Assembly: GCA_024276815.1 (NCBI GenBank) | Contig: JAJRWM010000019.1 | Location: 1 to 11,627, forward strand | From: a bacterium | GTDB taxonomy: Bacteria > JACRDZ01 > JAJRWM01 | DNA length: 11,627 nucleotides | Direction of reading: 5' to 3' | In this document: piece by piece, positions 6,219 through 11,627 of the stretch | Layout of the letters: every line of letters begins with the position of its first letter | Numbering within the stretch: the stretch's first letter is position 1 | The notes under the pieces: generated by a model | Told to the model about the DNA's origin: nothing | Database searches by the model: none | Seen by the model: the letters and a program-made list of their open reading frames with translations, nothing else | Made by a program: the position numbers and the translations under genes

Positions 6219-8002
6219 TGAGAAAAGCCTGCCTACGGTCTTATAGTGGCCGTCTTTTTTTTATTTTTTTAATTGTCTGCCTTCTGGACGGCTGTGTGCC
6301 CCGTAGTTACCAAAAGGGGGTGTCTCATTATATCCTGGGCGAGTCATTGCGGGTCGCTAATCGTTACCGCGAGGCGGAGAGAGAATTAAAGCTGGCGGTG
6401 CGGTCTGACCCGAAAAACGACGGCGCTCTTCTGTCCTTGGCGATAATTCATATTAGATTCAATCGGTTAAAGCTGGCGGAAAAAGAATTAAAAAAGGCTC
6501 TCGCCATCAACCCCCAAAACGCTGACGCTCATTACTATCTGGCCAACATTTATTTTGACGGTTCTTCACCCGGGAAGGCCGAGAAGCATTATCTTGAGTC
6601 GGTCAGAATCGAACCAAGCAAGGTTTTAGCCTATAACAACCTGGGCTGGCTGGCTTATCAGGCCCGGCGTTTTGAGGACGCGATTAAATATTTTACCAAA
6701 GCGGTGCGGTTAACCCCTGATTTTATTATGATAAAGAACAATTTGGGCTTGGTGTTGCTCGAAGCCGGCTACTATGAGCGGGCGCAACAGCAATTTAAGG
6801 AAACGCTGGAATTACGGCCCAACGATGTCTTCGCCAATTATAATCGCGGCCTAGCGTTACAGTATCTAAAGCGATATCAAGCTGCCAGGGAAAGTTATTA
6901 TCGCGCCCTTAAGCTGGAACCCTATCATTCTTCGGCCCGCAACAACCTGGGCTGGGTTTACCACCTGGAGGGAGACAACGAAAAAGCGGTCCAGCAGTTA
7001 GAGGAAACGATTAAGAGGGATCCTGGATTTATTCTTTCCTATAATAATCTGGGCGCTGTTTTCCTCAGCATGGGGAAAATTGATGAAGCTGTCTCGATTG
7101 TCAAGCAGGGGATAAGCGTGGATGGGACGCAGCCCGGTTCCTATATCACGCTGGGCTGGGTCTATCAATACGCCAAGCGTTATGATGAAGCGGAATCAGC
7201 ATACAGGCAAGCTCTTGAGCTTGACGGGAACAATTTTACGGCGTATTTCAATCTGGCTAAGTTAAATATCGCGCGCCGTGATTTTTTGGCGGCGGAAAAC
7301 AACTTGAAAAAAGCCAGCGCTCTTTATCCTGATAATCCGAAACCCTACTTTTTCATGGGCATGATCTATCACCGCTACCGTAAATATTTTGAGGCTGAAA
7401 ACTTTTATCGGGAGGCGATCAAGAAAGACCCTCAATACACGGCGGCCTATCTGGGGCTTGGTAATGTGTATCAGCGGCAAAAACGTTTTAGTAAAGCTCG
7501 GGAAGTTTTTAGCAAGCTTTTAAGAATGGAGCCGGACAACCCCGGATATTTGTTTAAAATGGGGTTAATCAGCATGGAACTGGGTGATTACGAGGAGTCG
7601 ATTGACTATTACCGCAAGGTTTTGGATTATAATCCCAAGGATTATTCCGCTCTTAACAACATCGCCTGGATTTATGTCTTAAAGCGGGAAAACTTTGAAG
7701 AGGCGTTGCTGCAGGTTGATAAATCAATCGCGCTCAAGGTGACCAGTTTCAACCTGGATACCAAGGGCTGGATTTATTACTATCAGGCCAGATATCCGGA
7801 AGCTGTCGAATTGTTTCAGGAAGCGATAAGGCTAAGTAAGAAGCCGCGCAAAGATCAGGCGGACACCTATTACGGGCTGGCTTTATGCTATCAGGAGCTG
7901 GGGGAGCGGAAGAAGGCGCTCAGAAGTCTGCATAAAGCCCTCAATCTCAATCCCCGGCACGCCAGGTCCATTGAGTTGCTTAAATCACTTAAGTTAAATT
8001 AA
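6218..8002 (+). CDS. Large TPR-repeat lipoprotein, about 16 repeats, 594 aa
   Basis: The preferred start is the ATG at 6218, which shares one base with the preceding stop (TGATG). A TTG further upstream (6191) would give a 603-aa form that pushes the signal peptide inward. The signal peptide has basic residues (R2, K3, R7, R12), a hydrophobic core at 13-23 and lipobox LDGC with Cys26; Asp at -2 is unusual but tolerated. Residues 35-590 form about sixteen consecutive TPRs (typical unit: Y-N-N-L-G-W-x-Y, then E-A, then A-L-x-L-x-P-x-N), enough for roughly two superhelical turns. NNIAWIY and NLDTKGWIYY near the C-terminus match the paired motif of the preceding protein. No Shine-Dalgarno is seen, so translation probably depends on ribosomes finishing the upstream gene. 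No convincing terminator follows. Confidence 0.9.
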   Translation: MRKACLRSYSGRLFFIFLIVCLLDGCVPRSYQKGVSHYILGESLRVANRYREAERELKLAVRSDPKNDGALLSLAIIHIRFNRLKLAEKELKKALAINPQNADAHYYLANIYFDGSSPGKAEKHYLESVRIEPSKVLAYNNLGWLAYQARRFEDAIKYFTKAVRLTPDFIMIKNNLGLVLLEAGYYERAQQQFKETLELRPNDVFANYNRGLALQYLKRYQAARESYYRALKLEPYHSSARNNLGWVYHLEGDNEKAVQQLEETIKRDPGFILSYNNLGAVFLSMGKIDEAVSIVKQGISVDGTQPGSYITLGWVYQYAKRYDEAESAYRQALELDGNNFTAYFNLAKLNIARRDFLAAENNLKKASALYPDNPKPYFFMGMIYHRYRKYFEAENFYREAIKKDPQYTAAYLGLGNVYQRQKRFSKAREVFSKLLRMEPDNPGYLFKMGLISMELGDYEESIDYYRKVLDYNPKDYSALNNIAWIYVLKRENFEEALLQVDKSIALKVTSFNLDTKGWIYYYQARYPEAVELFQEAIRLSKKPRKDQADTYYGLALCYQELGERKKALRSLHKALNLNPRHARSIELLKSLKLN

Positions 8003-8003
8003 C

Positions 8004-8162
8004 GCAAAATACAAGCTGGTGACAACAGTGCGGACCAGGATTAAGAGCAATCTTTTGAAGTTGGAGGAGAAGGTTCTGCCGCGGAAGCGTTCCCTGGTCG
8101 AGACGGTCAATGACATGCTGAAGAAGGTAGTGTCGAGTCTTAACCACTGCTGCTCAAGGTAA
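8004..8162 (+). pseudogene. Decayed IS982-like transposase C-terminal fragment
   Basis: An open frame with no ATG (GTG at 8028 is the best start) directly follows the TPR gene and ends at TAA 8160-8162. Its text, K-L-V-T-x-V-R-T-R-I-K-S-N-L then V-L-P-R-K-R-S-L-V-E-T-V-N-D-M-L-K, resembles the C-terminal region of IS982-family transposases. There a lysine-rich segment leads into LLRKR-(S/A)-(I/L)-(I/V)-E-T-(V/I)-N-D-x-L-K, normally followed by a QIEHTRHRS-like motif. Here that last motif is degraded (SSLNHCCSR) and the N-terminal three quarters are missing. No terminal inverted repeats are visible. Assignment is from memory of the motif. Confidence 0.55.
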
Positions 8163-8209
8163 TCTCTGCTTGAGTTTGCGCTTGCCCTGGCCCAGGCCAG
8201 GCGATGCCG

Positions 8210-8238
8210 TTGACAGGAGGAAAGGAATAAACTATAAT
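8210..8238 (+). promoter_or_regulatory. Perfect-consensus sigma-70 promoter of the yicC operon
   Basis: TTGACA (8210-8215), exactly 17 bases, then TATAAT (8233-8238): all twelve hexamer positions match consensus. Transcription would start near 8245, giving a ~25-nt leader to the yicC ATG. It begins 48 bases after the end of the transposase remnant. Strong constitutive expression of the downstream housekeeping genes is expected. Confidence 0.85.
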
Positions 8239-8269
8239 CCTGTCTTACTCCGGGAGGTAAATTAAAAAT

Positions 8270-9145
8270 ATGCCAAACAGCATGACCGGCTATGGCAAAG
8301 GTGAAGCCGCCAACTCTGAGGGTAAATTAATTATCCATATCAGGTCGCTGAACCATCGTGCGCTGGATATAATTATTCGTTCGACCCAGCAGTTCCTTCC
8401 CTATGAAGTCAGGATCAAGCGGATGATCCAGGAGCGGCTCGCACGCGGACGACTGGAAGTTTTCCTCAATTGGGAAGAAAATGTGGACAGTAGCCTGCTG
8501 TGGGATCTCGAACAGGCTAAACTCTATCATCAGAACCTGAAAAAACTGCAAGACCTTCTTGAGTTGGATGGTAAAATATCCTTACATGATATTCTCCACG
8601 GTGAGAAGAATTTTCATAAAAATGGGCATAATGGTCACTCTCATGTTGATTACGACTGGTGGGAACTGATCGGGCCGGCGTTACATGACGCCCTTGAATC
8701 CCTGGTGGAAACCCGGAAACGTGAAGGAGACAGGTTATATCAGGATATTCTGGATCGGCTGGAGATCATGAAAATCACCAAAGAGAAACTGGCTGATCTC
8801 CGGCAGCCCACCAAAACAATATACCGCAAGCGCATCAGTGAAAGAATCGCCGAGTTTAATGGCGAACTGGATGAAACCAGGCTGGCGCTGGAGATTGCTC
8901 TTTTGATTGAGAAAAGTGACTATACCGAAGAATTAATCAGGCTGAACAGCCATCATGAGGAAATAGGCAATCTCAAGACAGGCGAAGGTTCCATCGGCAA
9001 ACGCCTGGATTTTATTTCCCAGGAGTTGAAACGGGAGATCAACACCATCGGCTCCAAAGCTCTCTCGCCTGAACTCAGCCGGCTGGTTATCGATTACAAG
9101 GATGAATTGGAAAAAATCAGGGAACAAGTTCAGAATATCGAGTGA
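8270..9145 (+). CDS. yicC: YicC/YloC-family endoribonuclease, 291 aa
   Basis: Members of this family are endoribonucleases (E. coli YicC and relatives) implicated in RNA turnover and stationary-phase fitness. The family layout is complete. The N-terminal domain starts MTGYGKGEA with IRSLNHRALDI near 24-34. The C-terminal DUF1732-type domain has EELIRLNSHHEE, then G-K-R-L-D-F-I-x-Q-E-L-x-R-E-I-N-T-I-G-S-K-A near 247-270. Length is normal. GGAGG (8253-8257) lies 12 bases before the ATG, rather far. An unusual histidine-rich stretch (H110, H116, H120, H123, H125) sits in the connector between the two halves. First gene of the operon; remA follows after 5 bases, as in the known yloC-remA-gmk arrangement. 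Confidence 0.93.
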   Translation: MPNSMTGYGKGEAANSEGKLIIHIRSLNHRALDIIIRSTQQFLPYEVRIKRMIQERLARGRLEVFLNWEENVDSSLLWDLEQAKLYHQNLKKLQDLLELDGKISLHDILHGEKNFHKNGHNGHSHVDYDWWELIGPALHDALESLVETRKREGDRLYQDILDRLEIMKITKEKLADLRQPTKTIYRKRISERIAEFNGELDETRLALEIALLIEKSDYTEELIRLNSHHEEIGNLKTGEGSIGKRLDFISQELKREINTIGSKALSPELSRLVIDYKDELEKIREQVQNIE

Positions 9146-9150
9146 GATGA

Positions 9151-9408
9151 ATGAAAATAATTAATATTGGCTTTGGCAACATGGTTCTGGCGAACCGGAT
9201 CGTCGCGATTATTACTTCCGACTCGGCGCCGATTAAACGTCTGAAGGAAAAAGCCCGGGAAACCGGGAAGCTGGTGGACGCCTCGCACGGGAGGCGTACC
9301 CGTTCGATTATTATCACCGACAGCGATCATGTCATCCAGTCGGCGATTCAGCCGGAAACAATCGCCGCGCGTTTCAGGGAAGCGAGCCTGGAGAGTGTTC
9401 ATGAGTAA
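9151..9408 (+). CDS. remA: RemA/DUF370-family regulator, 85 aa
   Basis: The protein is near-canonical for RemA (DUF370): INIGFGN-x-V-x-ANRI, [16 protein letters not shown] and IIITDSDHV followed by S-A-I-Q-P-E-T are all present in order. In Bacillus subtilis, RemA is a ring-forming DNA-binding protein that activates biofilm-matrix and osmoprotection genes. In other phyla the role is mostly untested, so only the family is certain here. It starts 5 bases after yicC with only a weak ribosome-binding site, and its end overlaps gmk by 8 bases, pointing to coupled translation. Confidence 0.92.
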   Translation: MKIINIGFGNMVLANRIVAIITSDSAPIKRLKEKARETGKLVDASHGRRTRSIIITDSDHVIQSAIQPETIAARFREASLESVHE

Positions 9409-10039
9409 GCACGGAGTACTGCTTGTCCTGTCATCACCGTCAGGCGGAGGGAAGACGACGCTTTGTAACCGTTTGTCGGAAATATTCCCCAATTTGCGCT
9501 ATTCGACGTCCATGACAACCCGTCCCCCCCGGCCTTATGAGATTGACGGTGAGGATTATCTTTTTGTCAGCGAAGAAGAGTTTTTCCGGCGTCAGAAAAA
9601 CGGGGAATTCATCGAGTGGGCAAAGGTGCATGATAATTATTACGGAACGCTTTATTCCCATGTCAACGAATTGCTGGACGCAGGATACGATGTTATTCTG
9701 GACATAGATACCCAGGGGGCAGCAACCATCAAAGGAAAGGTCCCACAGGCGGTGTTTGTTTTTATCTTGCCACCAAGTCTGGAGTCTTTGGCCGAGAGGC
9801 TATATAAGCGCGATGAAAATTGCGGGGTTGATAAGCAAATTATTCTTGACCGGTTAAGCGCCGCGAAAACCGAGATCTCTCATCTGGGTCTGTATAACTA
9901 TGTCGTGGTCAATGATGATGTCGAGGTGGCGACTGAAACCTTGAAGTCCATCCTGATCGCGGAGAAAGCTCGCACGGACCATCTTGACCTCGACCAGATC
10001 ATCAACAGCGAAAAATTCGATTTTCTCCTCGAAATGTAA
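9401..10039 (+). CDS. gmk: Guanylate kinase, 212 aa
   Basis: Converts GMP plus ATP to GDP plus ADP in the cytoplasm, an essential step of purine nucleotide supply. The P-loop S-P-S-G-G-G-K-T-T is at 12-20. The GMP-binding region [11 protein letters not shown] (35-45, with R41 and R44) leads to D-G-E-D-Y (49-53). [23 protein letters not shown] and a C-terminal lid-type R-L-x3-K-T-E segment follow as expected. PRPYE replaces the common PRPGE. The ATG at 9401 is chosen over an upstream in-frame ATG (9329): it follows GGAGAG (9390-9395) by 5 bases and starts a standard N-terminus, while the longer form would add 24 Arg-rich residues read within remA. Confidence 0.95.
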   Translation: MSKHGVLLVLSSPSGGGKTTLCNRLSEIFPNLRYSTSMTTRPPRPYEIDGEDYLFVSEEEFFRRQKNGEFIEWAKVHDNYYGTLYSHVNELLDAGYDVILDIDTQGAATIKGKVPQAVFVFILPPSLESLAERLYKRDENCGVDKQIILDRLSAAKTEISHLGLYNYVVVNDDVEVATETLKSILIAEKARTDHLDLDQIINSEKFDFLLEM

Positions 10040-10044
10040 TTACT

Positions 10045-11232
10045 ATGGCAAACCTGGGTGGTAAGACCATACTTTTAGGGGTAACCGGCGGAATCGCCGC
10101 TTATAAGGCTCTTGAACTAATGAGAGCGTTTACCAAGGCCGGGGCGGTGGTCAAGGTCGTTTTGACCAGAAACGCCAGCCGCTTCGTTCCGCCGTTAACC
10201 TGGGAAACATTATCCCGCCAATCGGTTATAACCAATCTGTTCGCCGAGAAACCTTTAACCCATTTAACCCTGCTCGAAAACGTTGATTTGATGGTAATCG
10301 CCCCGGCGACGGCCAATTGTCTGGCCAAGCTGTGCCACGGTATCGCCGATGACGCCCTCAGCACACTGGCTCTGGCTTTCCAGGGTCCGTTACTGGTAGC
10401 CCCGGCCATGAACGAAAAAATGTATTTTGATTCCGCTACCCAGTCCAATTTAGCCGAACTGGCTAAAAGACAGGGTGTGCACCTGGCCGAGCCGGAAAGA
10501 GGCCCGTTAGCCTGCCAGGAAAACGGCGTCGGCCGGCTGGCCGCTATTAATAAAATTTATCAACTGGGCATAGAACTGATCAAAAAGTCGCGGGAACTGA
10601 CCGGGCTGAAAATTTTGCTCACCGCCGGTCCCACCCGGGAAATAATCGATCCGGTGCGCTTCATCAGCAACCGTTCCTCCGGCAGGATGGGGTACGCGCT
10701 TTCCGGGTGCGCCTCACGAAGGGGAGCGCAAGTAACTTTAATCAGTGGTCCGGTAACCTTGCCCCCCCCCGGCAACGTTAATCTGATCAAGGTCACGACC
10801 GCCAACGAAATGTTGGGGGCGACACTGGAGCATTTCAATGATGCCGATATTTTAATTATGAGCGCGGCTGTGGCTGATTATCGGGTCGGGAAACCGGTTA
10901 ACTCGAAAATAAAAAAGGAAAATGAGGCGCTGACCTTGACCTTGGTAAAAAATCCTGATATCTTAATGGAGGTCTCGAAGCGGAAAACTAACCAGCTACT
11001 GGTTGGCTTCGCTCTGGAATCAGAAAACCTGATTGCCGGCGCACGCAAAAAATTAAAAAAGAAAAACCTGGATTTCATTGTCGCCAATGAGCCGGCTTCA
11101 ATTGCCGGCGAACAAAGTAAAGTTGTGTTAATTGATAAGAAAAATGAGATAGTGGAGTTGCCCTTGATGGAAAAAACGGCGCTATCCGGATATATTCTTG
11201 ATAAAGTTAAACGACTTTGGGAGGAAAAATAA
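10045..11232 (+). CDS. coaBC: Bifunctional phosphopantothenoylcysteine decarboxylase / phosphopantothenate-cysteine ligase (CoaBC), 395 aa
   Basis: Catalyses two consecutive steps of coenzyme A synthesis. The CoaB half joins 4'-phosphopantothenate to cysteine (CTP-dependent in bacteria), and the FMN-dependent CoaC half decarboxylates the product to 4'-phosphopantetheine. CoaC (about 1-180) has [10 protein letters not shown], active-site His73, the PAMN motif (N123) and the flap Cys157 in ACQENGVGR, equivalent to E. coli H75, N125 and C158. CoaB (about 186-395) has [17 protein letters not shown]-x-SSG-x-MG (N209), SAAVADYR and K-I-K-K (K290), equivalent to E. coli N210 and K289. All key residues are present, so it should be active. 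It begins 5 bases after gmk with no clear Shine-Dalgarno. A run of nine Cs (10762-10770) encodes consecutive prolines 240-242. Confidence 0.96.
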   Translation: MANLGGKTILLGVTGGIAAYKALELMRAFTKAGAVVKVVLTRNASRFVPPLTWETLSRQSVITNLFAEKPLTHLTLLENVDLMVIAPATANCLAKLCHGIADDALSTLALAFQGPLLVAPAMNEKMYFDSATQSNLAELAKRQGVHLAEPERGPLACQENGVGRLAAINKIYQLGIELIKKSRELTGLKILLTAGPTREIIDPVRFISNRSSGRMGYALSGCASRRGAQVTLISGPVTLPPPGNVNLIKVTTANEMLGATLEHFNDADILIMSAAVADYRVGKPVNSKIKKENEALTLTLVKNPDILMEVSKRKTNQLLVGFALESENLIAGARKKLKKKNLDFIVANEPASIAGEQSKVVLIDKKNEIVELPLMEKTALSGYILDKVKRLWEEK

Positions 11233-11445
11233 ATGAACAAGGACCAAGTGCAGGAAAAAATCCAGCGAATGGAAAAGGAACTCGAAGAGCTGGAGAAGAA
11301 CCGCGATGAACTCGATGGCTCAATTAAAAATGATATTGAGTACAGCCACCTTGAAGCGGCCAAAGATATCAGTTTGATCGAGAAGGAAATTGAAGAAAAA
11401 AAGCTGATTTTGAAAGAATATAAAGAACGCCTAAGATCTTTATAA
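11233..11445 (+). CDS. Small coiled-coil protein of unknown function, 70 aa
   Basis: The ATG directly abuts the coaBC stop, with GGGAGG (11219-11224) 8 bases upstream, so it is a genuine operon member. The protein is almost entirely charged helix: a Glu/Lys-rich helix (about 3-28), a break at D-G-S (29-31), then a second helix (about 38-68). It could fold as an antiparallel hairpin or oligomerise. It has no Cys or Trp, no signal peptide and no membrane segment. It does not resemble the RNA polymerase omega subunit often encoded near coaBC. I do not recognise a family. Confidence 0.7.
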   Translation: MNKDQVQEKIQRMEKELEELEKNRDELDGSIKNDIEYSHLEAAKDISLIEKEIEEKKLILKEYKERLRSL

Positions 11446-11488
11446 AATGGATTTGCTTCAATACTCCGCCCGCTTGCGAACGGGTCGC

Positions 11489-11498
11489 TGTGGCCACA
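11489..11498. repeat. Perfect 10-bp palindrome in the gap after the coiled-coil gene
   Basis: TGTGGCCACA reads the same on both strands. A CCCG/CGGG inverted pair lies just upstream (about 11469-11484). Neither has a U-tract. They lie in the 80-base gap between the coiled-coil gene and the possible next gene, and could be a protein-binding site or chance. Confidence 0.25.
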
Positions 11499-11525
11499 TA
11501 ACGGAAATGAAACCGGGTTCAAGAT

Positions 11526-11627
11526 ATGCGAGATGATTCCGTCGCGGAATTAGCGGCGCTGGTAAGGGGACTGAAAAATTTGACCTTGGTTCAGCGATAT
11601 TGCGAAGTGGTTCCTTTGCGCGCGCTA
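11526..11627 (+). CDS. Possible start of the next gene, runs off the window (34 codons seen)
   Basis: ATG 11526 opens a frame that stays open to the last base. It encodes a helical start (D-S-V-A-E-L-A-A-L-V-R-G-L-K-N-L) followed by R-Y-C-E-V-V-P-L. An in-frame stop at 11508-11510 limits the start to this region, but no Shine-Dalgarno is visible. In some genomes a uracil-DNA glycosylase or priA follows coaBC; the visible residues neither confirm nor exclude the former. A 29-codon open frame (11447-11536) overlaps its start and looks non-protein-like. Confidence 0.35.
   Translation, partial: MRDDSVAELAALVRGLKNLTLVQRYCEVVPLRAL

Noticed and set aside
8184-8202. CCTGG/CCAGG inverted repeat upstream of the yicC promoter as a terminator for the TPR operon
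   Set aside because: The stem is only 5 bp and is followed by CGATGCCG rather than a U-tract.
10878-11522. 214-codon minus-strand open frame, rich in Ser and Phe
   Set aside because: It is antisense to the CoaB domain and the coiled-coil gene; the composition is what complementing Lys/Glu-rich coding sequence produces.

Overview
This window looks like the chromosome of a diderm, chemotactic bacterium. Three predicted lipoproteins (lipobox Cys without Asp at +2), a transmembrane chemoreceptor and consensus-like sigma-70 promoters support that. The run yicC - remA(DUF370) - gmk - coaBC is an arrangement I know from Firmicutes and several poorly cultured diderm groups. The lineage cannot be fixed from sequence alone; Desulfobacterota-like or Omnitrophota-like candidates are plausible guesses only.

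Region 1 (1-1100): the tail of a probable TPR protein, then a GTG-started 67-aa cold-shock protein with its own promoter and terminator. About 500 bases without an intact gene follow. They hold a promoter-like signal followed by a hairpin/U-tract that could be a ~75-nt small RNA, and a short minus-strand open frame that looks like two unrelated transposase fragments joined together.

Region 2 (1058-8002): a TPR lipoprotein whose promoter sits so close to its ATG that the mRNA may be leaderless. After a 276-base gap (with a degenerate tandem repeat) comes a tightly packed four-gene set: a secreted protein with an ethylbenzene-dehydrogenase-type (EB_dh) domain, a chemoreceptor with two HAMP domains, and two TPR lipoproteins (about 10 and 16 repeats). 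Spacing is 17 nt, then a 30-nt overlap, then a one-base TGATG overlap. The packing suggests the proteins act together: I infer a periplasmic heme/redox-type protein next to a membrane sensor and outer-membrane TPR scaffolds. This is the least familiar system in the window.

Region 3 (8003-11627): a decayed IS982-like transposase tail, then a perfect TTGACA-N17-TATAAT promoter driving a housekeeping operon: yicC (endoribonuclease family), remA (DUF370 regulator), gmk (guanylate kinase), coaBC (coenzyme A synthesis) and a 70-aa coiled-coil protein of unknown function. rpoZ, often found between gmk and coaBC, is absent here. A possible further gene begins at 11526 and runs off the window.
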